Shown here one piece after another: positions 14,908-22,554 of a DNA stretch of 35,693 nt. Both the position numbers and the translations under genes were made by a program. The notes under the pieces are model-generated. The model was not told the DNA's origin. It saw only the letters and a program-made list of their open reading frames with translations, and searched no databases. Source of the stretch: Chitinophagales bacterium. GTDB lineage: Bacteria > Bacteroidota > Bacteroidia > Chitinophagales > S012-47. How positions within the stretch are numbered: position 1 is the first letter of the stretch; each line of letters starts with the position of its first letter. Location: positions 1-35,693 of the forward strand of contig WFPF01000126.1 in NCBI GenBank assembly GCA_015487695.1, read 5' to 3'.

Positions 14908-17426
14908 AAAGCCAGAATATTGGCCAGCAGTCGATAGGCACCGGGCACCCCGGCCGGGAGTTGCCGGAAAAAGCTAATGCCCGTGTAAACAAAATGACCT
15001 TTGCCCAGCGGGGCGATCAGCAGTCCGCCTTCCAATCCTTTCTTTTCTCCCGGGTCGCGCATGCTGAATACACTTTCATATTCATCGCCCCATTCGCTGG
15101 CAAAATATAGACCGCGCTCCTGCACCCATGCTTCAAAATCCCTGCTGTTCAGCTTATTCGGTTCGCTCAGAACGCGGCTCACGGGTTTTGTCCAAAGCAT
15201 ATCGGCCCGCTCATCGGTCACCCGGCCGCGGCCCAGCTTGAGACCGAACGGGGCAAAGTCTTTTTTCAGTAAGCCCCAGGTGGTCTGATATTGGACCACA
15301 AGGGTTCCGCCCTCCTCTGCATAGCGCAACAGTCGATCCCACTTCGGTACGAGCCATTTCTGTGTGTTCAGCGCCCGGATACCCACCATCACGGCATCGA
15401 GGCGGCCCCAGTCGATGTGGTTAAAATTGTTTTCGTCAATCATGACCACATGGTAACCCACCTGTTCGAGATAGCCCGGCACATCATCTCCGGCCCCCAT
15501 GATATATCCGATATTCATTTCCTTTTTGCCTTTATCCAGGTCGATACGAATCAGGCGGGCAGCCGACTCGGGGAAGAGCGACTGCTTCGGTATGTGCTCG
15601 TAGTCAATCTCGTGATAGGCCCGGTCATAGACCTTTCCGTTGACTCTGAGGTGCAGCTCCATGGCACCCTCTTCATTGCCATTCCGGTTTATTATTTTAA
15701 TCTTCACAGCGTGCGCATCCCCTGCTTTTTCCAGAAAGAGCAAAGAATCAGGTAATTCGTAGGCCCAGCCTTCTGTCAGCTTAGGCTCAATCTTTACGGA
15801 GAGACTGTCCTTCCAGGCGCGGACATTCAGGTAGACTTCTTTTTCGCTGAGTTCGGGCGTAAAAATGAGCTGCCGCGAATCGGCCGTGATTGTGGCCGGA
15901 GGCGCCACTACGAATGGATCACTTACCTCGCCCCGCACCCGGTCAACATAATTATATACCAGGTCTTTGCTAATGCTAAACTGTTCTCCGTCCAGTTCGA
16001 ATACAAAACGGATGGGCAGTGTGGGCGGATTGATAGCTAACGTGCGAAGGAGCGGATTGCTCACCCGGTACATGCCGATGCCATCCATGGGCTCGCGCAG
16101 CCAGTAGGGGTTGCTGTATCGAAGGCCTGGGGGCAACTTCAGCTTTACTTTTTCACTGAAAATCCGGTTGAAAGGGAGCGCCTCATCCACTTCTATGACC
16201 TGTCCGTCAGGCAGTGCCCATTCGCGCAGATAGATGGTGACGGGCCTTCGGGCAATGACCTGCAGCGTGACATCGAGGCTGTCGCCCGGAACAGCTGCCG
16301 AAGCTTCGGCATGAGCCGTGGGGTAAATGGCTGCGGTCATCAAAATCAGTTTTTCGAGCTCGGGCAGCTTGCGGGCTACCCAGTATTCTTCGCTGTGGGC
16401 ATTCATCCAGCGATAGGCTTCGAGCAGGACAGGCAAAGAAGCTTCGGGTGCCTCCGGATCAAATTCAATCAAAGCCTTTTCGAGCAACTGCCCGAGTTCT
16501 TCACCTCCGGGCACGCGCGACCAATCGCAGACGATGCCGTCAAAAAGATCCTTGTCGAGGATGCCTTCCCCGGCCGGCATCTCCGACACGATGCTGTCGC
16601 CTGCTACGTATTCAAACCATTCTTCAATGCGGCCCATTGTCTGGGCAGCCCCAAATCCCTGGCTTTTGTGCTGGCTGCGGCTCATTCCGGCCACTTCGCC
16701 CATTGAGCGGCCCAGGTTGCTGTTGTACGCTCCGAGGTCAATCATCACCTTGCCGCGGGGGTCAAATTTCTCTCCCGATCCGCGGTAAAACCAGGTCGAA
16801 GTATTCCAGTAAAGGCGTTTTGCCTGCCAGGGTTCTACAAAAGATAGCTGCCACGAATACGCATTGGGGTCGGCTGCCAGGCGAAAAGCTTCTTCGGCCA
16901 GCATGGCCGATGCGGCATGGTGCCCATGTGTGCGGTAATGATATTTTGGCGGTGGAAAACGGGTGACAATGACATCCGGCCGGAACTTGCGAATAACCCA
17001 TACCATATCTTCGAGCACCGCATCGCGGTCCCAGATTTCAAGCGTCTCTTCGGCCGACTTGCTGTAGCCAAAATCGTTGGCACGGGTAAAAAACTGTTCG
17101 CCCCGGTCGATTTTCCGTGCGGCCAGCAGTTCATTGGTGCGCAGCAAGCCCAGCAGCGGCCCTTTTTCCGTACCGATGAGATTCTGCCCCCCATCGCCCC
17201 GGGTAAGGCTAAGATAGGCAGCTTCCACTTTTTTGCTGTTGGCTGCCCAGGCAATAAATCTCGTATTCTCATCATCGGGATGCGCGGCCAGATAAAGGAC
17301 CGAAGCCGGCACCAGCATCTTCTCCATTTCCTGCCTTATTTCACCAATGGAAGGGGGCCTCTTGTTTTGCCCCTGCAGGGAGAGGAAACTGAAGAAAGCC
17401 AGCAGAAGAATTAAAATCTTATTCAT
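14904..17426 (-). CDS. Secreted PIG-L/LmbE family deacetylase, large multidomain form
   Basis: A predicted zinc-dependent N-acetyl-sugar deacetylase, 840 residues from the chosen start. A signal peptide (NKILILLLAFFSFLSLQGQ) is followed by the PIG-L domain (about 38-200). The metal motif is AAHPDDE, with His49, Asp51 and Asp52; the third ligand region is THGHH at 166-170, with H-x-x-H histidines 167 and 170. The remaining 600 residues are beta-rich and lack motifs I can name; the end (VMVGIRALNTQKW, LVVQYQTTWG, HFVYTGISFFRQLP) resembles a glutamine-amidotransferase-like or ThuA-type fold. I chose ATG 17426 because it opens directly on the signal peptide; a TTG at 17462 would only add residues. 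TATATTTA at about 17450-17457 is a possible -7 element. It heads an operon with a small membrane protein and a symporter, suggesting periplasmic processing of an acetylated glycoconjugate. Confidence 0.87.
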   Translation of the reverse strand: MNKILILLLAFFSFLSLQGQNKRPPSIGEIRQEMEKMLVPASVLYLAAHPDDENTRFIAWAANSKKVEAAYLSLTRGDGGQNLIGTEKGPLLGLLRTNELLAARKIDRGEQFFTRANDFGYSKSAEETLEIWDRDAVLEDMVWVIRKFRPDVIVTRFPPPKYHYRTHGHHAASAMLAEEAFRLAADPNAYSWQLSFVEPWQAKRLYWNTSTWFYRGSGEKFDPRGKVMIDLGAYNSNLGRSMGEVAGMSRSQHKSQGFGAAQTMGRIEEWFEYVAGDSIVSEMPAGEGILDKDLFDGIVCDWSRVPGGEELGQLLEKALIEFDPEAPEASLPVLLEAYRWMNAHSEEYWVARKLPELEKLILMTAAIYPTAHAEASAAVPGDSLDVTLQVIARRPVTIYLREWALPDGQVIEVDEALPFNRIFSEKVKLKLPPGLRYSNPYWLREPMDGIGMYRVSNPLLRTLAINPPTLPIRFVFELDGEQFSISKDLVYNYVDRVRGEVSDPFVVAPPATITADSRQLIFTPELSEKEVYLNVRAWKDSLSVKIEPKLTEGWAYELPDSLLFLEKAGDAHAVKIKIINRNGNEEGAMELHLRVNGKVYDRAYHEIDYEHIPKQSLFPESAARLIRIDLDKGKKEMNIGYIMGAGDDVPGYLEQVGYHVVMIDENNFNHIDWGRLDAVMVGIRALNTQKWLVPKWDRLLRYAEEGGTLVVQYQTTWGLLKKDFAPFGLKLGRGRVTDERADMLWTKPVSRVLSEPNKLNSRDFEAWVQERGLYFASEWGDEYESVFSMRDPGEKKGLEGGLLIAPLGKGHFVYTGISFFRQLPAGVPGAYRLLANILAL

Positions 17427-17633
17427 CTTGGGATCTGTTTTAGGAAGCGTAAATATATTCAATCACAGCGTGCTGCCTAAATGGAAGCGCCTTGCTATCT
17501 CTTCTTCTTTCGATTTACGGCTGATTTTGGCCGTTCAGCAGAAGAAACGGGCGCTCCCACCCTTCCGACCGGATGCATGGTAAGATTAAATTCACAGGGG
17601 GGTTATATGCCTGAGGAGTTTAGTCCGCGGGAT

Positions 17634-19019
17634 TTATTGCCTGATAAATGCCCGGGTAATTTGCTTTTTAGCGCTTTGCACTTGCAGCAAATATAATCCT
17701 CGTGGCAGATCAGCAATAAAGAGTTGATAAGCGCTGCTTCCAGAAAGCTGACGGGTCTTGAGTATCCGGCCATCGCCTGCCATGATCGTCAGAGTCAACT
17801 CATCGGAAGGAGGAAAAGCCTCCTGCACATCCATATAGAGATAATCGCCTGCCGGTTGGGGATAGATATTAATGGCCGCTTTCTTCTCGGGGATCTTATC
17901 AGTTCCAACCCAGGCGGGGGTCCATTGGGCAATGTAGCGGGCTTCCACATTGCCGGCAATCGTAAAATCACCTGCGGCATATACTCTTCCTGCCGGCCCG
18001 ATGGCAATAGCCCTGACATTATCGTCCGGGCCGGGGCTGAGGTCGTTCCAGTTGCCGTTCCAATAAGCGATATAGGGCATATCGAATCCCGAAGCACTTT
18101 GTGTGAATCCTCCGCCTAAAAATATATTGCCCAATGAATCCAGGGCAAGGGAAAGAACCAATCCGTTTTTTAAACCGCCTCCCACACTTTGCCAGGCACT
18201 GCCATCCCATAGAATAATATTAAATGATTCCACATTTCCCGCACCATGAAAATAACCTCCGACATAAAGGCGATCTTCTGCATCGAAGACAAGGGCAAAT
18301 GCCGATTGCGTGGCACCGTAGAAATCAGGAGTAAATTTCTCCCAGATGCTACCATTCCACCGCGTCAACCCTTTTACAGCTATTCCTCCTGCACTGTTTA
18401 TATAACCTGCCACATAAAGCAATCCGTTTTTGTCCTTCTTTATCTCACTGCAGGTACCTGTCAGTCCTGATCCAAGGGCTGACCATGCCCCTCCTTCCCA
18501 TTTGGCAATTCGATGGGCTGTTTTTCCACCGGCCTTATCAAAAGCCCCTCCGGCATATACGGTATTGTTGTCGTCAATAAACAGAGCCAGACAATCATCA
18601 TCCAGGCCACTTCCTACTGCCGACCAATTTCCGGTCAATTTATCCCAGCGGGCAATATTGGGCGTACTGATAAAGGTGCCGTTGCTGTTGTACGCATTAG
18701 AGAACGAACCGCCCACATAGAGGTATCTGTTGTTTTTGTCCATGGCCAAAGCATACACCGGCCCGTCCACTCCTTTGCCCAGGGGCAGCCATTCGCTCCC
18801 GTTCCACCGGGCTACATGATTGACTTCTTTCACATTGCCGAAACTCGTCAGGGCCTTTTCGAATAAGCCACCGGCATAGACATTGCCATTGGCATCGGTC
18901 GTGAGCGCATAACAAATTGTATCAAAACCAATACCCAGGGAAGACCACGTCTGGGCGCGGACAGGAAAGGAACTGAAGACCTGAAAGAGAAGAAAGCACA
19001 GTAAGATTAAATTTCTCAT
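17634..19019 (-). CDS. Secreted seven-repeat propeller-like protein with T9SS sorting domain
   Basis: A 461-residue exported protein with signal peptide MRNLILLCFLLFQVFSSFPVRAQ. Seven repeats of about 50 residues each carry a core like VYAGGxFxxAG, at residues about 46, 99, 153, 200, 250, 298 and 345, often preceded by an IARWNGSxWxxLG turn. Seven such units suggest a seven-bladed beta propeller. The repeats resemble those of PQQ/delta-60 or Kelch-like surface proteins, but I cannot name a family. The C-terminal 80 residues (INIYPQPAGDYLYMDV onward) are a type A T9SS sorting domain. Function is unknown; binding at the cell surface is the usual role for such proteins. It is followed on the same strand, after 207 bp, by the PIG-L operon. 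Confidence 0.82.
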   Translation of the reverse strand: MRNLILLCFLLFQVFSSFPVRAQTWSSLGIGFDTICYALTTDANGNVYAGGLFEKALTSFGNVKEVNHVARWNGSEWLPLGKGVDGPVYALAMDKNNRYLYVGGSFSNAYNSNGTFISTPNIARWDKLTGNWSAVGSGLDDDCLALFIDDNNTVYAGGAFDKAGGKTAHRIAKWEGGAWSALGSGLTGTCSEIKKDKNGLLYVAGYINSAGGIAVKGLTRWNGSIWEKFTPDFYGATQSAFALVFDAEDRLYVGGYFHGAGNVESFNIILWDGSAWQSVGGGLKNGLVLSLALDSLGNIFLGGGFTQSASGFDMPYIAYWNGNWNDLSPGPDDNVRAIAIGPAGRVYAAGDFTIAGNVEARYIAQWTPAWVGTDKIPEKKAAINIYPQPAGDYLYMDVQEAFPPSDELTLTIMAGDGRILKTRQLSGSSAYQLFIADLPRGLYLLQVQSAKKQITRAFIRQ

Positions 19020-19544
19020 AGCATAAGGGGTTTAGATTTAGGGTTAATTTTATTCCTTTATATGATGATTCAATTCCGTCCCCGTCCGGCACATCGTCAA
19101 ATACAACCCCGGCTTTTTGCAAGAACACAGAGACTTATCTTATCTCACCGGGCCGGATTTCCCGCACCAATTTTCATTTAAAACTTTGAAAAATAGCCAT
19201 TTTTAATAATACTTTCAAAATTAAGCGGTCAAAGCTGTGTCATTCCGGGCCAGGAAGCTCTATCCGTCCAAGATAGAAAAGGAAGACAAGGAATTGCACG
19301 CTTTGCTGAAGAATGTAAGAACAACGATTGATTGCCATACTATCAGAATTTTTCATCTTATTCCTGTGGATACTGTTTCAGCCGGAATTTGAGATTACTA
19401 TTGAAAACCAGACTTTAGATCAAAGCAGATAAGGGCATTAGGCGCAATGGGTATTGTCCTCACAGCAAAAGGGCCGTGCAATGTTTAACTCGAGGGGCTA
19501 AATCCTCAGAAAGAGGAAGTGAGACAAAAAGAGCATAAGTGCCC

Positions 19545-19579
19545 GATACTGACGTGCAGCCGCAGCTGCGGTCAGTATC
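19545..19579. repeat. Hairpin 1 of a three-hairpin CTGAC...GTCAG repeat cluster
   Basis: Perfect 9-bp arms GATACTGAC and GTCAGTATC enclose a second 5-bp stem, GCAGC-CGCA-GCTGC, with a tetraloop. The outer arms share the CTGAC/GTCAG core with the two following hairpins. The symmetry, length and intergenic location resemble REP-type elements. Confidence 0.7.
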
Positions 19580-19609
19580 CTGACAAGGCCGGCAGGGTCT
19601 TCGTCAGGA
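19578..19609. repeat. Hairpin 2 of the CTGAC...GTCAG repeat cluster
   Basis: Arms TCCTGAC and GTCAGGA pair over 7 bp; AAG/CTT inside extends the stem with one bulged C. It overlaps the end of hairpin 1 by 2 bp. It shares the frame CCTGACAA...TTCGTCAG with hairpin 3, so these two look like diverged copies of one element. Confidence 0.7.
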
Positions 19610-19651
19610 AGCGGGAATCGAATGCGGACGCGCCCCGGGGCGGTCGGCATC

Positions 19652-19675
19652 CTGACAACACGAAGTGTTCGTCAG
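19652..19675. repeat. Hairpin 3 of the CTGAC...GTCAG repeat cluster
   Basis: CTGAC-AACAC-GAA-GTGTT-C-GTCAG: 10 paired bases with a 3-nt loop and one bulged C at the same place as in hairpin 2. It is the most compact of the three copies and lies about 50 bp from the tRNA terminator. Confidence 0.7.
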
Positions 19676-19722
19676 AGCCCGGAATAGCCATTTCGTATGA
19701 ATCTCATATCAGGAAAGGCAAA

Positions 19723-19762
19723 TAAAAAAGCCTCCGACTGACGATGCAAGCGAAGGCTTTTT
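19723..19762 (-). terminator. Rho-independent terminator of tRNA-Leu
   Basis: Directly after the tRNA 3' end on the minus strand, GCCTTCG pairs with CGGAGGC (7 bp, one G-T pair) across a 14-nt loop and is followed by six T. The upstream A-run makes it symmetrical, so it could also stop transcripts coming from the left. Confidence 0.8.
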
Positions 19763-19763
19763 G

Positions 19764-19847
19764 TACCCGGGGAGGGAATCGAACCCTCACTCTGTTGCCA
19801 GAACTGGATTTTGAATCCAGCGCGTCTACCAGTTCCGCCACCCGGGC
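19764..19847 (-). tRNA. tRNA-Leu, anticodon CAA
   Basis: An 84-nt class II tRNA read on the minus strand. The acceptor GCCCGGG pairs with CCCGGGT (one G-T pair), followed by discriminator A. The anticodon stem CTGGA/TCCAG encloses loop TTCAAAA, so the anticodon is CAA and reads UUG. A long variable arm (TTCTGGCAACAGA region) and T-loop TTCGATT fit leucine tRNA. The 3' CCA is not encoded. It is transcribed alone and followed at once by its terminator. Confidence 0.95.
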
Positions 19848-19858
19848 AGTAATAATGT

Positions 19859-19883
19859 CAAAGAAAGCCCTCTTTTGCAGGGC
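19859..19883 (-). terminator. Possible terminator of the dxr-rseP unit
   Basis: Downstream of rseP on the minus strand, GCCCT pairs with AGGGC around loop GCAAAAG and is followed by TTTCTTT. A competing 7-bp hairpin, TTTGCAG-N6-CTGCAAA at 19874-19893, overlaps it; only one can form at a time. The stem is short, so confidence is modest. Confidence 0.4.
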
Positions 19884-19893
19884 CGGCTGCAAA
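19859..19893 (-). promoter_or_regulatory. Candidate tRNA-Leu promoter
   Basis: Leftward, TTTG (19893-19890) and TTTCTTTG (19866-19859) stand 23 bp apart. The second matches the -7 consensus TAnnTTTG at seven of eight positions and would start transcription a few bases before the tRNA. It overlaps the possible rseP terminator, which shares these bases, so the call is tentative. Confidence 0.35.
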
Positions 19894-19919
19894 TTTAAAA
19901 CTTCCGCCAGAATATCCTC

Positions 19920-21251
19920 CTAATTGCCAAATATTAATCTGCGCACATCATTGAAGTTCGCAAATATCAATAAGGAGATCAGAATGACCATTCCGATGAT
20001 TTGCGCCACTTCCAGCACCTTCTGCGGTGGCTCTTTCCCGGTAATCATCTCGAAAAGCAAGAAGACCACATGGCCGCCATCAAGAGCCGGAATGGGCAAT
20101 ACGTTCATGAAGGCAAGAATAATGGAGAGCCAGGCCGTCATGGTCCAGAAACGCTGCCAGTCCCAGCTGGTGCCAAAGATGCTGCCGATAGAGATAAAGC
20201 CCCCTACCGACTCCGAAGCTTTGATTTCATCCGAAGTAAAAATGAGCTTGATCTGCGCGATGTAGTCCGTAAACGTACGGTAGGCCCTTCGAATGCCGGC
20301 AGGAAGCGCCTTCGCCAGATTATAATGGATGGTATCGAGCTTAAGAAAATGACTGGGTGGATAGGGTATGAATCCGATCACTCCGTCATCGGGAACCCGG
20401 ACATTCAGACGTACGGTGTCAGGCTCACGAAGTACGCTTAGTTCGATTTCCTCTCCGATGTGTGCCCGCTTGAGGCTGTCGAACTGGTCGAAGAAGATGG
20501 CCTCTGCGCCATTGATCGCAATAATTTGATCACCGGGTTGAAGACCGGCCTTTTCCGCTTCCGAGTCCCCGGCCACTTCTTTTACCACAACCGGAAAACG
20601 CGGTGCCACGATCATCGCCTTGCGGTGCTTCACCAGCTGACTGATGGTGCCCTCGGGCACTTCTAGTGTAACAATCTCCCCATTGCGCTCGACCGTGATG
20701 GTACGCGCCTCCCGCATGATAAGGAGATAGGGAATGCTTTTGAATTTTTCGACCTTCTCACCGCCAATTTCCAATATTTTGTCTCCGTCATGTATTCCTA
20801 TGGCCCGGCCGATGGAGTCGGTATAGACTCCATATTTCACACTTTCGGCCGGGAGGTATACATCTCCGTAGCGATAGGCCAGACCGGCAAAGATGATGAT
20901 CCCGAGGATGGCATTGACCGTAACACCGCCCAGCATGATAATGAGGCGCTGCCAGGCCGGCTTGGAACGAAATTCCCAGGGCTGAGGGGGCTCTTTCATT
21001 TGCTCGCGGTCCATCGACTCATCGATCATCCCCGAAATTTTTACATATCCACCGAGAGGAACCCAGCCGATGCCGTATTCCGTATCTCCGATCTGCTTTT
21101 TGAATAGCGAGAACCAGGGGTTGAAAAAGAGATAGAACTTCTCCACCTTCACCCCGAAGGCCCGGGCAGCCAGAAAGTGGCCCAGCTCATGCAGCACGAT
21201 GAGAATGGACAGACTTAGAAAGAACTGTGCTGCTTGTATTAAAACTTCCAT
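19920..21251 (-). CDS. rseP: RIP metalloprotease RseP (site-2 protease family)
   Basis: An inner-membrane zinc protease that cleaves membrane-embedded anti-sigma factors or signal-peptide remnants. The active-site motif HELGH is at residues 21-25 (His21, Glu22, His25) in the first membrane helix. The third zinc ligand is Asp391 in PALDGGHVVF. Between them lie two PDZ-like regions, one near GIHDGDKILEIGGEKVE (about 130-205) and one near KAGLQPGDQIIAINGAEA (about 215-290), followed by further membrane helices. The 443-residue length is normal. It lies 72 bp after dxr on the same strand, an order I recall from other Bacteroidota, and is probably co-transcribed with it. The target here is not known; no anti-sigma gene is in the window. 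Confidence 0.95.
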   Translation of the reverse strand: MEVLIQAAQFFLSLSILIVLHELGHFLAARAFGVKVEKFYLFFNPWFSLFKKQIGDTEYGIGWVPLGGYVKISGMIDESMDREQMKEPPQPWEFRSKPAWQRLIIMLGGVTVNAILGIIIFAGLAYRYGDVYLPAESVKYGVYTDSIGRAIGIHDGDKILEIGGEKVEKFKSIPYLLIMREARTITVERNGEIVTLEVPEGTISQLVKHRKAMIVAPRFPVVVKEVAGDSEAEKAGLQPGDQIIAINGAEAIFFDQFDSLKRAHIGEEIELSVLREPDTVRLNVRVPDDGVIGFIPYPPSHFLKLDTIHYNLAKALPAGIRRAYRTFTDYIAQIKLIFTSDEIKASESVGGFISIGSIFGTSWDWQRFWTMTAWLSIILAFMNVLPIPALDGGHVVFLLFEMITGKEPPQKVLEVAQIIGMVILISLLIFANFNDVRRLIFGN

Positions 21252-21323
21252 TTATATCAGAATTTAAAAAGTCAATTTTCGCTATGAGCTGGCAAAAATA
21301 AAAGAAAAGAACGCCAATATTCT

Positions 21324-22487
21324 TTATTTATTAAGCCATTGACGCGCATAGTTGCGGGCCGCTGCATCAGAGGCTTCATAATCGGGGATTCCGGGGCGTT
21401 CGAGAAAGGGAACCGCCTCCATAGTATCTCCGATAAGTTCTGCAATTTGCAGAAAATCAAGCGCTCCGTTCAGAAAGGCCTCCACAGCCACTTCGTTGGC
21501 TGCATTCATCACACAGGCAAGGTTGCCCCCTTTTTCGAGGGCGCGGTAGGCGTGTTTGAGCGTTTCGAAGGTTTCGAAATCGGGCTTTTCAAAGGTCAGT
21601 TGCGCAAAATCGGCAAAATCGAGGCGGGGATAATCGGCCGGCAGTCGCCAGGGAAAGCCCAGGGCATACTGAATGGGTACCCGCATATCGGGCAGGCCCA
21701 TCTGGGCCTTCATGCTGCTGTCGGCAAACTGCACAATGCTGTGAATCACAGACTGCGGGTGAATGATAATATCAATTGCTTCTGCTTTCAGCCCGAAGAG
21801 CCAATGTGCCTCAATGACTTCCAGCCCCTTGTTCATCATGCTTGCCGAGTCGATGGTAATCTTGGCGCCCATGCTCCAGTTGGGATGCTTCAGGGCCTGC
21901 TCACGCGTCACCGAGGCGAGTTCTTTCCGTGTGCGCCCCCTGAATGGCCCTCCGCTGGCCGTGAGGTATATTTTTTCCACCGGATTTTGCCATTCTCCCA
22001 CGAGGCACTGAAAGATGGCCGAATGCTCGCTGTCTACAGGAAGCAGCTTCACTTTTCGCTGGGCGGCCAGTTCGGTAATGATATCTCCGGCCACCACCAG
22101 CGTTTCTTTGTTGGCCAGGGCAATGTCTTTGCCAGCATCTATGGCACTTATCGTGGAACGCAGGCCCGCAAATCCGACTACGGCCGTCAGTACCATGTCG
22201 ATGGGTTCCATGCGCACCACTTCTTCGAGTGACTTGCTGCCCGCATATACTTTTACGCCTTCGGGCCAGAGTGCATCCTGGACCTCCCTGTATTTTGATT
22301 CATCGCAGATCACCGCCACATTGGGCTTAAACTTTTTAGCCTGCTCGATGAGCAATGCGGCATTGCCGTTGGCAGTCAGCACTTCGACCGCAAAATGATC
22401 GGGAAAGCGCCCGATCACATCCAGTGCCTGGGTACCGATGCTGCCGGTTGAGCCAATGATGGCGATGTGTTTCTTTTTCTGCTCCAT
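21324..22487 (-). CDS. dxr: 1-deoxy-D-xylulose 5-phosphate reductoisomerase (MEP isoprenoid pathway)
   Basis: Converts DXP to 2-C-methyl-D-erythritol 4-phosphate with NADPH, the first committed step of the non-mevalonate isoprenoid pathway in the cytoplasm. The NADPH loop is GSTGSIG at residues 12-18. The metal-binding acids are Asp152 and Glu154 in PVDSEHSAIFQCL and Glu223 in MMNKGLEVIEAHWLFG. TASGGPFRGR and IHPQSVIHSIVQF are also diagnostic. At 387 residues it is full length. I chose ATG 22487; the longer frame begins with a TTG that lies inside a perfect -7 promoter element. It heads a unit with rseP. Confidence 0.97.
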   Translation of the reverse strand: MEQKKKHIAIIGSTGSIGTQALDVIGRFPDHFAVEVLTANGNAALLIEQAKKFKPNVAVICDESKYREVQDALWPEGVKVYAGSKSLEEVVRMEPIDMVLTAVVGFAGLRSTISAIDAGKDIALANKETLVVAGDIITELAAQRKVKLLPVDSEHSAIFQCLVGEWQNPVEKIYLTASGGPFRGRTRKELASVTREQALKHPNWSMGAKITIDSASMMNKGLEVIEAHWLFGLKAEAIDIIIHPQSVIHSIVQFADSSMKAQMGLPDMRVPIQYALGFPWRLPADYPRLDFADFAQLTFEKPDFETFETLKHAYRALEKGGNLACVMNAANEVAVEAFLNGALDFLQIAELIGDTMEAVPFLERPGIPDYEASDAAARNYARQWLNK

Positions 22488-22505
22488 AATTTCAGCTTGG
22501 CTGCT

Positions 22506-22513
22506 CAAAGCTA
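22506..22513 (-). promoter_or_regulatory. -7 promoter element of dxr
   Basis: Read leftward, TAGCTTTG is a perfect match to TAnnTTTG, with 18 nt to the dxr ATG. It settles the dxr start, since the TTG of the longer frame is part of it. I do not see a convincing -33 element. Confidence 0.6.
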
Positions 22514-22554
22514 AGGCAGAGCAATGGCTTTTCTTCGATTCGGATGCAGAAACT

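Larger units (their letters stand above)
19020..19722. other. Gene-poor region of about 700 bp next to tRNA-Leu
   Basis: No gene is supported here. The only frame of note is a GTG-started 51-codon stretch on the plus strand at 19237-19392 (SFRARKLYPSKIEKEDKEL...), which has no recognisable match and could be a gene remnant or chance. The right part holds three related hairpins (listed separately) and the 12-bp palindrome CGCCCCGGGGCG at 19631-19642. Its position at the 3' side of a tRNA gene is where integrated elements often leave debris, but no integrase fragment or clear attachment repeat was found. Confidence 0.6.

Noticed and set aside
19237-19392. GTG-started 51-codon frame in the gap before the tRNA
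   Set aside because: No recognisable family, no overlap or operon support and a non-ATG start. Mentioned only in the description of the gap.
19613-19622. GGGAATCGAA repeated inside tRNA-Leu at 19774-19783, as a possible attachment-site duplication
   Set aside because: Only 10 bases match and they are the common T-loop consensus. The flanking bases do not pair as a T-arm and do not extend the match, and no integrase gene is present.
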